From: Lysinibacillus macroides
Lineage (GTDB): Bacteria > Bacillota > Bacilli > Bacillales_A > Planococcaceae
Assembly: GCF_001281525.1 (NCBI RefSeq)
Contig: NZ_LGCI01000010.1
Coordinates: 21,203 to 85,202 of the forward strand
Direction of reading: 5' to 3'
Length of the DNA: 64,000 nt
Shown in pieces: positions 55,455-64,000 of this stretch; positions within the stretch are counted from its first letter, which is position 1; each line of letters starts with the position of its first letter. A program made the translations under genes and the position numbers. The notes under the pieces are model-generated. The model searched no databases. It was not told where the DNA came from and was given only the letters and a program-made list of their open reading frames with translations.

Positions 55455-56324
55455 TTAGTATTGATAATAATATCTTCCTGGGAAAGATAATGTATCACTA
55501 TAAGTATAACCAAACATAGAATTATTCCATCCCCAAAAATAAACATCAAGGACAGCGCTAGGCATTGTTCCAATATCATTTTTAAAAACTGTTTTTACAA
55601 CATTTGTATTTAAAGCTCTAGCACTGATAGCAGTATTATGCTTCGGATTATCTACCTGTCTTTTAGTAGCTACGTCTCCTGCTGTAAGAGTTTTACCACT
55701 TGAGCCTACACTACCTGAGCCACCTACACCAGCACGGTATACTGTAAAACGACCTTCTCCAGTAACTGCGCCTGGAGTAATTGTTATAACTTGATTAGTA
55801 CCATAGTTATATACACCAGGTGCTAGTCTACCAGGGTAAGGCACAGTGGTAGTAGGAATCCCTGCTAACGGACTAATTTTTTCTTCCTTTTGGTTTGCAT
55901 CAACTTCTAATTCATTATAATAACGGTTAATGAGACCATCAGTACCATAAATTACAACTAGTCCTGGTTCAGGGTTAGGAAGATCATATCCTAAATCAAC
56001 AGTAGGTAGTCCTAGTCTTTTTGCTTCTTCCGATACAGAAGCAAAAAATTCATCTTCAGCAGCTCTACCTTCTATATCAACTTCTTCATCTGAATTCGCT
56101 GAAAATTGATTTAAATTTTGAACATCTACATCATTATGTTCAATTAAAGGATTAATATATTGATCATATTTCAATATAGTTCCAGGGTCCATTTTAACAG
56201 GTATTTTATTTTTTAAATCTGAAATTTTATTATTTTGTATATCGGCTGCACCAACTGTAGTTGGGAATAACAATCCAACTGTTAGTACACTTAGCGTTAA
56301 TATTTTACTATATTTCTTTTTCAT
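55455..56324 (-). CDS. Secreted protein of unknown function
   Basis: 289 residues with a signal peptide (KKKYSKILTLSVLTVGLLFP, cleavage near VGA-AD). An acidic, low-complexity N-terminal half follows, then a Gly/Ser/Thr-rich C-terminal half (TPGAVTGEGRFTVYRAGVGG) and a Tyr-rich end (GYTYSDTLSFPGRYYYQY). I do not recognise the family. ATG start follows GGTAAAGAGATTGAA. The lipoprotein gene downstream may be coexpressed. Confidence 0.75.
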   Translation of the reverse strand: MKKKYSKILTLSVLTVGLLFPTTVGAADIQNNKISDLKNKIPVKMDPGTILKYDQYINPLIEHNDVDVQNLNQFSANSDEEVDIEGRAAEDEFFASVSEEAKRLGLPTVDLGYDLPNPEPGLVVIYGTDGLINRYYNELEVDANQKEEKISPLAGIPTTTVPYPGRLAPGVYNYGTNQVITITPGAVTGEGRFTVYRAGVGGSGSVGSSGKTLTAGDVATKRQVDNPKHNTAISARALNTNVVKTVFKNDIGTMPSAVLDVYFWGWNNSMFGYTYSDTLSFPGRYYYQY

Positions 56325-56614
56325 TTCAATCTCTTTACCTCCATAATTATATTTGAATCGATTCTACTCAAATTTACCATAAAATATATATATTTGTAAA
56401 TATGATAAAATAACATTTATTTTAAATTAATTAACTAATTATGTAAAATTACCCAATTAATCTATAAACAGATTTCTATTTAATGTTAACGGATTTCTAA
56501 TATGGATTCAAATGCATATATTAAATAGAAATGCTTTTTTCTTAAAACATTATCGTAAGCTAGCAACATTAGACAGAATGGTGTTAAAATATGCTTATAA
56601 AGGGGGATGCTGCA
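56325..56614. other. Intergenic region between divergent genes
   Basis: Very AT-rich 290-bp spacer between the secreted-protein gene (-) and a small membrane-anchored gene (+). No hairpin, repeat or short gene that I can support. Confidence 0.4.
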
Positions 56615-57010
56615 ATGAGAAAATTAAGTAAAAGGAATATATTATGGATTATACCTATTGCAATTTTAGGGATATTTTGGTACTTCTATGGTCCACAAAA
56701 AGATATAACAGACAATGAATACATTACATATGTAAAAAATTATTCTTATGAAGAGAACACAAAAACATTAGAGGATGCCTTTGCCTCTGCCTGTGAAAAT
56801 CCATATTGGGTCTATTTTGAAACACAAAAGGGACAGGACGTTGTTGAATTCGAGGGAGATTGCACTATTAACAAAAAAGTCGCAAAGGTCAATGTCCAAT
56901 TTCTTGTAGATAGTGAGATGAGCAACGTGCAATCTGGAGCGATGCTAGTAGATAGTAAAATGCAGGAAGAAACAGATCGCGATCAATTTCTACTGGCACT
57001 TGTTCAATAG
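56615..57010 (+). CDS. Small membrane-anchored protein of unknown function
   Basis: 131 residues: a single N-terminal helix (ILWIIPIAILGIFWYFYGP) and an extracytoplasmic part with two cysteines (SACENPYW and EGDCTINKK), which could form a disulfide. ATG at 56615 follows AAAGGGGGATGCTGCA. No recognised family. Ends in a strong terminator. Confidence 0.7.
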   Translation: MRKLSKRNILWIIPIAILGIFWYFYGPQKDITDNEYITYVKNYSYEENTKTLEDAFASACENPYWVYFETQKGQDVVEFEGDCTINKKVAKVNVQFLVDSEMSNVQSGAMLVDSKMQEETDRDQFLLALVQ

Positions 57011-57019
57011 ATAGATAGA

Positions 57020-57053
57020 AAAGAAGCTCCTAAACGTGAGCTTCTTTTTTAAT
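57020..57053 (+). terminator. Terminator
   Basis: AAGAAGCTC/GAGCTTCTT hairpin followed by TTTTTT, just after the small membrane-anchored gene. Confidence 0.9.
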
Positions 57054-57084
57054 GGAAAATGTATGTGCATATGTTGAGCGACTA

Positions 57085-57300
57085 TTAACAATTTTCCATA
57101 GAACGAGAGGATCGTAAAATCGTTCGTTCAATCAGTCGAATTTCATTATTTAGCTTAGCAATCGCCGCTTCAATTTGTCGATAGCGCTCCAGTTGATTGA
57201 TTTTCTCAGTCGGTATGGAATCTTTTAATGCGGCCTGCCCTGCATATAAACTTGCTAATAAATCTAGCTTTTGAAAATAAGCTGTGCTATATTGCTCCAT
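57085..57300 (-). CDS. Small coiled-coil protein of unknown function
   Basis: 71 residues, predicted all-helical with a heptad-like C-terminal half (IEAAIAKLNNEIRLIERTIL). No signal or membrane segment. ATG start follows AGGGGCTGGGTGAC. No family recognised. The following 57301-57576 holds no further gene that I can support. Confidence 0.6.
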   Translation of the reverse strand: MEQYSTAYFQKLDLLASLYAGQAALKDSIPTEKINQLERYRQIEAAIAKLNNEIRLIERTILRSSRSMENC

Positions 57301-57576
57301 GTCACCCAGCCCCTCACCTATAGCTTTTTAATAATGGAATGAATTAATGCTCATATTAGCACTATAACCGAAAATAGTTACGACAAAACTCCATCTAATT
57401 TATTATTTATTCACCAAATTAAGGTAAGTAATCATCCTTACAAATTACCTATACTCTTGAATATATCAATTTTTCATTAAATATCTATGAAATATAGCCT
57501 TATACTTAGAGATTTTAACAAATATAGTCAGGAAGCACCCTCTATTTTCAGTTATCGTTCTCTATTAAAAAAGAAT

Positions 57577-57604
57577 AGGACAAACCGTGCTCGTCGTTTG
57601 TCCT
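57577..57604 (-). terminator. Terminator
   Basis: AGGACAAAC...GTTTGTCCT hairpin followed on the minus strand by ATTCTTTTTT, ending the 57619-58128 gene. Confidence 0.85.
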
Positions 57605-57618
57605 GCTATTGCCTTGTG

Positions 57619-58128
57619 CTATGCTTGAAAATAATAATCCACTACGTCCTGCGCTGACTGAAACACTTTATTACCTTGTGTTTTATAAATAAATGTTGGA
57701 TTTGTGCAAGCTTTTTGTAGGCTTTTCGCTTGCTTTAGTGTATCGGTCATTTGCTCAATAATATCTGTATATCCATCTAGTTGATTGGATATTCTTGGCA
57801 TCATAATAGGTGACATATCTAATACAATGCCTACTTGATCCTTTGCATAGCTATTTAAGTTAATGTAAAACCATTCCTCTAAATTTTTTGAATGCTTATC
57901 CACATTAATCGTTGCCTCTTGATAATTGGCAATTAAGCCCGTGGATGTCTTGGTCACCGTAAAGCCCTGCTTTGATAGCTTATCTTCTATTAGCTTCAGC
58001 AAGCGGTCAACCTCTGCCTGTAATTTTGGTGTAACCGTCGATTCAATGATATGCGTACACTGTTGATAAATTTTATCTATTTCTGCTTGCTTGTCAACAA
58101 GTATTTTAAAATTGGCGATGGAATACAT
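57619..58128 (-). CDS. Cytoplasmic protein of unknown function
   Basis: 169 residues, soluble, mainly helical at both ends with a beta-rich middle (KQGFTVTKTSTGLIANYQEA). The ending SAQDVVDYYFQA and lack of a signal suggest a cytoplasmic role. ATG follows GGGAGGATGAGGT. Not recognised. It is divergent from the NUDIX gene. Confidence 0.75.
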   Translation of the reverse strand: MYSIANFKILVDKQAEIDKIYQQCTHIIESTVTPKLQAEVDRLLKLIEDKLSKQGFTVTKTSTGLIANYQEATINVDKHSKNLEEWFYINLNSYAKDQVGIVLDMSPIMMPRISNQLDGYTDIIEQMTDTLKQAKSLQKACTNPTFIYKTQGNKVFQSAQDVVDYYFQA

Positions 58129-58210
58129 ACCTCATCCTCCCTTTTTACTAAGCTAGACATTCCATACACATTTTAGTCATACCATTACAAATAAGTGAGG
58201 CGATTGATAA

Positions 58211-58663
58211 ATGATTAGAAATTCTGTAAAAGCTATACTGATCGTGGACGATCATCTATTATTAACAAAAAATCAAGATGCAGAAGGCTATTTTTATCTT
58301 TGTCCCGGAGGTGGACAGGAGCATGGAGAAACATTTCATGCCACACTCCAACGAGAATGCCTTGAAGAAATTGGTGCTTCCGTTGCCATCGGTGAGTTGC
58401 TTTTTATTCGAGAATATATTGGCAAAAACCATGAACATACCGCATTTGACGCAAATGTTCATCAAGTAGAATATTATTTTTTATGTCAATTAAATGACAT
58501 GACACATCAGCCCATCCAGCCTGATTGCCATCAAGTCGGTATAGAATGGATATCTTTGGACCAGCTGGCTAGCTACCGACTATATCCAAAAGCTCTTATT
58601 CCCCAACTACAACAATATAGACAGGGACAAAAAACAGCGATTTATTTAGGTGATGTAAACTAA
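58211..58663 (+). CDS. NUDIX hydrolase
   Basis: 150 residues with a full Nudix box GGGQEHGETFHATLQRECLE-EIG (Gly, Glu, Arg, Glu-Glu all present), about residues 38-60. It should hydrolyse a nucleoside diphosphate linked to another moiety; substrate unknown. ATG start follows AAGTGAGGCGATTGATAA. 63 bp upstream of the YkuS-like gene, possibly cotranscribed. Confidence 0.92.
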   Translation: MIRNSVKAILIVDDHLLLTKNQDAEGYFYLCPGGGQEHGETFHATLQRECLEEIGASVAIGELLFIREYIGKNHEHTAFDANVHQVEYYFLCQLNDMTHQPIQPDCHQVGIEWISLDQLASYRLYPKALIPQLQQYRQGQKTAIYLGDVN

Positions 58664-58726
58664 GCCGCTTTATTCTATGCATAAGAAGCAATAGGAAATG
58701 GCACATTAGTTATAGGAGGTGGATAA

Positions 58727-58975
58727 ATGATGTCTAAAATTATTGGTATTGAACAATCCTTATCCAATATTGAGAATGCTTTAAAGGCAAAGGGCTTTGA
58801 GGTGATTCAACTACGCAATGAAGAGGATGCTAAAAAATGTGATGCTTGCATTATTACAGGACAGGATCGCGATATCATGGGAATGAGTAATCCTGTAATA
58901 GATGGACCTGTGATTGATGCTGATGGACTTTCAGCAAATGACGTTGTTCAACGAGTTGAAAAGTATTTCCATTAA
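58727..58975 (+). CDS. YkuS family protein (UPF0180)
   Basis: 82 residues matching the YkuS/UPF0180 pattern: IGIEQSLSNIENALKAKGFE, then ACIITGQDRDIMGMSN and PVIDADGLSANDV. Function of the family unknown. GGAGGTGGATAA precedes two consecutive ATG codons (58727 and 58730); either could start. Downstream to 59236 the DNA contains a short coding-like piece (MTPCAMTFATEV, about 59049-59126) that I cannot assign. Confidence 0.88.
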   Translation: MMSKIIGIEQSLSNIENALKAKGFEVIQLRNEEDAKKCDACIITGQDRDIMGMSNPVIDGPVIDADGLSANDVVQRVEKYFH

Positions 58976-59236
58976 ATAGATGTATCTGCATCACCCATCT
59001 TTAGCATGTTAGAAATCCGCTTTAGCTTTCGCAAGCATCGGTCATGCATGACGCCTTGTGCTATGACCTTTGCTACAGAAGTTAACGCGGATTTTCATGC
59101 TTATATTAAAAAAATAACACAATAAGCTTTCCTGGCTCACCCTATATTTTCTTTAAGTCATCGCTATTTTACTTATAATACATATATTTTTAGTCCACAC
59201 TAGGGTACATGAACTTCAAAAAAAGTAGGGAGACAT

Positions 59237-60400
59237 ATGCACAAAAAAAATATAGTGATTGTTACTTTTATGCTAGCTACTACATTATTGCTAACAGGCT
59301 GTTGGGATGTAGCAGAGCCACAGCGAATGTATTATGTACAGGGTGTTGGTGTTGATTATAAGGATGGTGAATATATCACTTATTTACAAGTCATCAACTT
59401 TGCCACTGTTGTAAAAACAGACCAGGCGAATCCAGAGGCTGCCCCTACTGAAATTGGTCAAGCAAGAGGGAAAACAATAGAGGAAGCTATCTATAAATTA
59501 TACCGGTCGATGGATCTGGAAGTATTTTGGGGGCATATGACATTTCTTCTTTTATCAAAGAAAGCCTTGGAAAATGAGCATGCTATTTCAGTAGTTGATA
59601 CTTTTTTACGCTTTCGAGAAACTCGGTATCAAATTTGGGTCTATTGTACACAAGACCCAATCGAAGACATATTATTAGTGCCGCCATTATTAAAACGCTC
59701 ACCAACCAGTGCAAAGCTAAGTAACCCTGAAAATATTACAAAACAAGATTCATTTGTCGATCCTGTTAATTTAAGACAGCTTGTCATTGGTTTAAACGAG
59801 CCGAGCTACGAGGTGAGTATTCCCTATATCACGCTCAATAAAAGCTGGAAAACAGCGGAAGAACAAACAACAGAAACTAGTTTTGCAGGTGTCGGTATTT
59901 TAACGAAAGACAGTTTCAAAGGCTTTATCGAAGGAAAAAGTGCCCGTGGTATTGAATGGATGAGCGATGAAACACAGCAAGGAGAAATCACAGTCCTACT
60001 AGATGATAGCGAACAGGATTATTTAACGGTTGATATAAAAAAATTAAGTGTGAAGGTAAAGCCCATTGTTCGCAACAAGCAAGCAACATTTGAGGTATTC
60101 TTGAAATTCAATGTGATTTTAAATGGCTTTAAAGGCAGGCTCACATCTGATGAGGTACGAGAAAAAGTGGCAGCAGAAATCAAAAAAGAAATAGTAAATA
60201 CCTTTGAAGAAGGTCTAAAAATGGACGTGGATGTATTTCGTTTATCTGAATATCTATACCGCTCCGATGTCAAGGCATGGAAAAGGCTAGAAGAGGATGG
60301 CAAAATTCCACTAACAAAAGAGTCTATTAGCAAAATTGATATTCACATTAATAAAATAAGCCCTGGCCGAAAATCGTTTGCAGAAACCGTTGAAGAATAA
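59237..60400 (+). CDS. Ger(x)C-family spore germination lipoprotein
   Basis: 387 residues, C subunit of a germinant receptor. It has a lipoprotein signal ending LLLTGCWD, where the CWD after the lipobox is a family hallmark, then RMYYVQGVGVDYKDGEYITY, GHMTFLLLSKKALE and a C-terminal SEYLYRSDVKAWKRLEEDG region. Length is normal. The A and B subunit genes usually upstream are absent here, so this is an orphan C gene, with its own ribosome binding site (AGTAGGGAGACAT) and terminator. It supports a spore-forming host. Confidence 0.93.
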   Translation: MHKKNIVIVTFMLATTLLLTGCWDVAEPQRMYYVQGVGVDYKDGEYITYLQVINFATVVKTDQANPEAAPTEIGQARGKTIEEAIYKLYRSMDLEVFWGHMTFLLLSKKALENEHAISVVDTFLRFRETRYQIWVYCTQDPIEDILLVPPLLKRSPTSAKLSNPENITKQDSFVDPVNLRQLVIGLNEPSYEVSIPYITLNKSWKTAEEQTTETSFAGVGILTKDSFKGFIEGKSARGIEWMSDETQQGEITVLLDDSEQDYLTVDIKKLSVKVKPIVRNKQATFEVFLKFNVILNGFKGRLTSDEVREKVAAEIKKEIVNTFEEGLKMDVDVFRLSEYLYRSDVKAWKRLEEDGKIPLTKESISKIDIHINKISPGRKSFAETVEE

Positions 60401-60404
60401 AACT

Positions 60405-60442
60405 AGCGAAAGACCACCCATTCTTGGGGTGGTCTTTCGTTA
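60405..60442 (+). terminator. Terminator after gerC
   Basis: CGAAAGACCACCC/GGGGTGGTCTTTCG hairpin with a short T-rich tail, also usable from the minus strand. Confidence 0.9.
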
Positions 60443-60540
60443 TGGCTAGCCCTAAAAAATGTACAATGTCTGGCGATTTTGATTGAAGGTGATATAAAAT
60501 AAAGACCTTCTCACCTATATGCATAGAGACGATGATGGGA

Positions 60541-62266
60541 TTAAGATGTATAAGCTTGCGGGTGATAACCTTCACTTACGCGAATGTGAATTGTCATCCC
60601 TTCTCCAACTTTTGTATCTAATGTGAATTTCCCATTAAACGCCTGAACACGCTCCTGCATACCACGAATACCCATCGAGTCAGCACGTAGAAGATCATCC
60701 ATATTACAGCCTATGCCATCATCTGTATAGAGAATTTCAAAGCCTTCGTCTGTGCTAAGCAAATGCACTTCAACGGTATCGGCACAGGCATGTTTGAGGG
60801 CATTGTTTAATAGCTCTTGGAACAGGCGATAAATCATTAAATTTAAACGCTCATCCTCTAAATATAGACGATCCATCGTATAAATTAACAGAAAATCAGC
60901 ACGCTTATTAATTTTTTGAACAAGCTTTTCAAGTGCTGCATTTAATCCCAATGTATCCAATAATGGCGGCTTTAAACTCTCACAATACCCTCTTAAATCA
61001 TTTAAGGAAATTACCATCTGTTCATGCACCTTCACAAGCTGGGACGTGATTGCTTTTGTGTCCTTCGCATGGATCAGCGCATCGACTTCCCTGGCGATAT
61101 GAAGTTGTTCTTGTAAAATCGTATCATGCAGTTCTTGTGCCAATTGATATTTCTCTTCCTCAAAACGTAGCCATAGTAATTTATTGAGCCAGGATAACTC
61201 CTGATTACCAGCTGTTTTCATATGCTTGAGCTGCTGTAAAAGATCCTCTACCATTTTTGTATTTTCAATAAAATTATTGACGTACAATAGCAATAATTCC
61301 AACCAGAGCAATTCCTCATCTTTCAGGTAAATCGATTGACGATGATCAATGACAAGAATTCGTTTAGAATGGGCATCTTGGTGAATAAAGGCTAAGTAAA
61401 AATAGTCTGTTTTTTGGATGTCGCCTAAGTTTAATCGTTCCAACAGGGCTTCATCAATGTACTGCATATATGTTTGGGATTGATCGGTTAAGGTAACGCG
61501 GTGGGTGTGAAAATCGTAGGTCAGAATAGAAACATTTTCAACCTCAAGCTGTAGCACCACTTCCTGCACAAATCGCGCCAACAAATCTTCAATTTTGACC
61601 ACTCTACCAATACTATCAATAGTGGTATACAGATGATGAATATAATCACCTTTGGTAGAGAAAAGAATCTTGCGCTTCCCATAATCAATGCGTTCCTTTA
61701 TGTAAAACAGCGCCATTAATGAAAGAAACGAAAAAAAGAAAATCTCTGTTAGGCGAGCCATTGGTAAATCCGTTAAAAAGTAGAGTCCTAGTAATAGCCA
61801 AAGGGCAAAGACAAAGGAAAAATTAAAATAATAGCGCAGCCTCGAAATATAATATTCCATATCAAAGATACGCTCAGTAAGCTGTGTGAAAATAAAGCTA
61901 AATGGTATAAGCATTAAGAATAATGAACATATATCGGCTGATAGTAATTGCTTATTAAATAAAATTTGTGGTAAAGCATAAAGAAATAAAAAGGGTAAAA
62001 ATGGAATAATAATACTACTTATTAATATTTTTAATTGCGGAGTTTTATATTTGAAATATCCTACTATTATTATTCCTAAAATGACTAACAATAAAAAGAA
62101 AAATAGTCCTAAAATAATGTATGAACTTTGAAAATGAATAGAAGGATTTAAAATGCCAAAAATACTAAGTAATACACCTATTATAGGAAAAATGTAGAAT
62201 ATATTAACTCTTCTAATAAATAACCATTTTAAATTCATATTTAAACTTATAAATTCAAAATATATC
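60541..62266 (-). pseudogene. ComP-like sensor histidine kinase, C-terminal part (split by IS256)
   Basis: This 575-codon part holds several membrane helices, then a linker, a HisKA_3 dimerisation/phosphoacceptor region (YQLAQELHDTILQEQLHIAR) and a HATPase with the N box (QELLNNALKHACAD) and G box (YTDDGIGCN...GIRGMQERV). The ELHDTILQEQL form resembles ComP of B. subtilis. The frame remains open a few codons into the IS, but the true start is on the other side: removing the IS and one AATATATC duplication rejoins it in frame with 63728-64000 (junction LKIYFEFISLN). No comA-type regulator follows downstream, unlike in Bacillus. Confidence 0.9.
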
Positions 62267-63727
62267 GGTACTGTCAATATTTTTGTGTAAATGACGATTC
62301 ACCCGTTCAAGGGAACTCATCACCTGTGTATTCAATTGTACTTGTTCGAAGTGTTGATTTGAGTGTGTAGGAAAGGGCTAGCCCTTTCCTACACACTCAA
62401 ATTTCGCGCTGGCGCGTCCCGGTCTAGTTTGCCGGTTCGTGCAGCTGCTCAAACATTTCTTCTAGCTTTGCACGGGCCTGATTGAAGCCGATGTGGCAGC
62501 GTGTGGCGAAACGTTGATTATAGTCTTCGAACTGCGTCACTAAAAAGCGCTCCAACGATTCTTCGTTCGGGAACTGTTCCTTGCGCTTTGTATATTTTTT
62601 GATTTGCTTATTGAACGACTCGATTAAATTCGTCGAGTAGATGCTTCGCCAAATCGCCTTGGGAAAGCCGTAAAACGTCAGTAAATACGGGTTTTCGAGT
62701 AAGCCTTGTGCGACTTTTTTATACGATTTGCCCCATTTTTCGCAGAACGTCTCGAGCGCTTTTTTCGCTGCTTCAGCGTTCTTTGCCTGGTGAATCGTTT
62801 TAAAATCCTCGCACACTTCCTTGCGATCTTCTACTCGGACTTTATGCATGATATTGCGTGCCACATGGACAAGGCACACCTGATATTTTGCCTTTGGAAA
62901 CACATTAAACACAGCGTCTGCCATGCCTTTTAAGCCGTCTGATACGAATAAAAGTACGTCTTCTACACCACGGTCTTTGAGCTCTTGTAGTAGCTCCTGC
63001 CAGTTGTAGGCCGATTCTGTTGGGGCAATCGTATAGCCAAGCACTTCTTTAGAGCCGTCTTCACGAATACCAACTGCAATATAGACGGCCTCTTTTGACA
63101 CCGTATCACGACGCACGGCAATATACGTCGCGTCTAAATACACGCATACGTAACGATTGTGCAAAGGACGGTTATTAAAGGCTTCTACCGTTTCTGAAAC
63201 AGCCTTTGTCATATTCGAAATCGTTTGCGGCGTATAGTGATGCCCATACATTTTCTCAATTAATTGCGCAATTTCCGCCATCGTAATGCCTTTTTTGAAC
63301 AAGTGAATGACCGTTTCTTCCAGCGTATCGTTCGAGCGCTTATATGGTACCACTGTCTGTTGTTTAAACTCACCGTTGCGATCCCGCGGGATTTGAAGCG
63401 TTAAATCGCCGTACTCCGTGTGAAGTGTACGCGAATAAGACCCATTGCGAGAATTGCCTGAGTTGAACCCGATACGATCGTATTTTTCGTAATCCAAAAA
63501 TTCCGTCAGCTCTGTCGCCAGTAGCGAGTTGATCGCCATTTCCAAGTGCGAACGAAAAACCTCGGTAATATCTTGTTTTTTGACTAGTGCATCGACAATT
63601 TCTGTTGTAAACTGATTCATAGGGAAGACCTCTTTTCTAGGATTGGTTGTGGTGACTTAATTCTACCAAGAAAGGGTCTTCCTTTTTCTATGGAATTTTC
63701 TATTTACACAAAATATTTTATACTCTC
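62267..63727 (-). mobile_element. IS256-family insertion sequence, copy 3 (1461 bp)
   Basis: Same ends, length and palindrome (62357-62402) as the other two copies. Target duplication AATATATC is at 62259-62266 and 63728-63735. It interrupts the ComP-like kinase in its membrane-sensor region, in the same orientation as the kinase gene. Confidence 0.97.
62424..63620 (-). CDS. IS256-family transposase, copy 3
   Basis: 398 residues with the same sequence as the two other copies, including the DDE blocks LDATYIAV, FVSDGLKGM and NLIESFNKQIKK. Intact. Three identical products in 52 kb indicate recent amplification. Confidence 0.97.
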   Translation of the reverse strand: MNQFTTEIVDALVKKQDITEVFRSHLEMAINSLLATELTEFLDYEKYDRIGFNSGNSRNGSYSRTLHTEYGDLTLQIPRDRNGEFKQQTVVPYKRSNDTLEETVIHLFKKGITMAEIAQLIEKMYGHHYTPQTISNMTKAVSETVEAFNNRPLHNRYVCVYLDATYIAVRRDTVSKEAVYIAVGIREDGSKEVLGYTIAPTESAYNWQELLQELKDRGVEDVLLFVSDGLKGMADAVFNVFPKAKYQVCLVHVARNIMHKVRVEDRKEVCEDFKTIHQAKNAEAAKKALETFCEKWGKSYKKVAQGLLENPYLLTFYGFPKAIWRSIYSTNLIESFNKQIKKYTKRKEQFPNEESLERFLVTQFEDYNQRFATRCHIGFNQARAKLEEMFEQLHEPAN

Positions 63728-64000
63728 AATATATCTTCAAAAAGTGTATTAATATTGCTAAACAAAGTAACATACTACTTCGATTAATTATAATTCCTAC
63801 AACATTTAATCGACTAGCCGCTCCACTGCTAACATAAGCTAAAGAAATTGTTAGAATGAAAAGAATTAACAGATTTATAAGAATCGTATTTTTTTGTTTA
63901 TAATATAAATATAAAGTGATAGACAATGTAAGGAGAAAATAACAAAAAGGAACTACTAAAACATAATAAAATTGCTGAGGTATATCGAATAGGCTTACTT
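63728..64000 (-). pseudogene. ComP-like sensor histidine kinase, N-terminal membrane part (runs off the window)
   Basis: The minus-strand frame is open from the window edge (SLFDIPQQFYYVLVVP) through at least two to three helices to KIY at the insertion site, where it hits a stop inside the IS. It joins in frame with 60541-62266. The beginning of the gene, and any comQ/comX-like genes, would lie beyond the right edge. Confidence 0.85.

Noticed and set aside
58980-59130. Short coding-like piece ending MTPCAMTFATEV...
   Set aside because: No start signal and under 30 codons; not enough to call a gene or pseudogene.

Overview
The window looks like a chromosomal segment of a low-GC, spore-forming Bacillales bacterium, most likely Lysinibacillus or a close Planococcaceae/Bacillaceae relative. 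The evidence is AT-rich intergenic DNA, strong AGGAGG-type ribosome binding sites, a Ger(x)C spore-germination lipoprotein, a YkuS-family protein, a ComP-like kinase, TopB, and a B. subtilis-type aspartokinase. The genus is an inference from gene content. I found no rRNA or tRNA genes.

Layout. 1-4473 is the leader-proximal part of a very large type I-C-like CRISPR array: 66 full 33-bp repeats with 32-37 bp spacers, read on the minus strand and running off the left edge. Its leader lies at 4474-4640 and carries a 10-bp-arm hairpin. No cas gene follows on the leader side. Instead, an ECF sigma factor, an ABC ATPase and an 822-residue FtsX-type permease form one overlapping operon (4.9-8.7 kb). 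8.8-15.6 kb is accessory: a tubby-like protein, a secreted protein next to a small membrane protein, decayed fragments, one IS256-family and one IS66-family element. Most of this lies between two perfect 46-bp direct repeats. 15.6-24.7 kb is quieter: a copper-amine-oxidase-N protein, an acyltransferase, a toast-rack lipoprotein, a SRPBCC protein, a DUF1801 protein and a heterodimeric ABC exporter.

25.4-33.0 kb holds a secreted-peptide/ABC-2 exporter operon (peptide, three membrane proteins, ATPase), similar in layout to B. subtilis yybN-yybJ. Its second and third membrane genes are split by an IS256 and an IS66 copy. Both interruptions can be closed exactly, in frame, across 8-bp target duplications. 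33.1-43.6 kb is a cobalamin-linked block, all on the minus strand: a ten-gene cobinamide/alpha-ribazole salvage and nucleotide-loop assembly operon (cbiZ, cbiB, cobD, phosphatases, cobU, cobS, a short cobU-like gene, cblT, cblS). It is followed by a cobalamin riboswitch and terminator in front of class I (B12-independent) ribonucleotide reductase genes.

43.7-60.4 kb is mostly core metabolism and surface proteins: aspartokinase with a palindromic operator, a SDR/TetR divergent pair, topB, a DHFR-like protein, a GH3 hydrolase, secreted proteins, an IS4-family element, NUDIX, YkuS and a lone GerC. The window ends in a ComP-like sensor kinase cut in two by a third, apparently identical IS256 copy.

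The most notable signal is at the CRISPR leader end. The first full repeat carries an internal 21-bp stem-loop duplication (54 bp in all). The next, leader-most repeat is exactly the first 34 nt of that expanded repeat, separated from it by a 33-nt spacer. This is what ruler-measured spacer integration into an over-long repeat would leave behind. A second theme is heavy recent IS activity that has inactivated an exporter and a signalling kinase.
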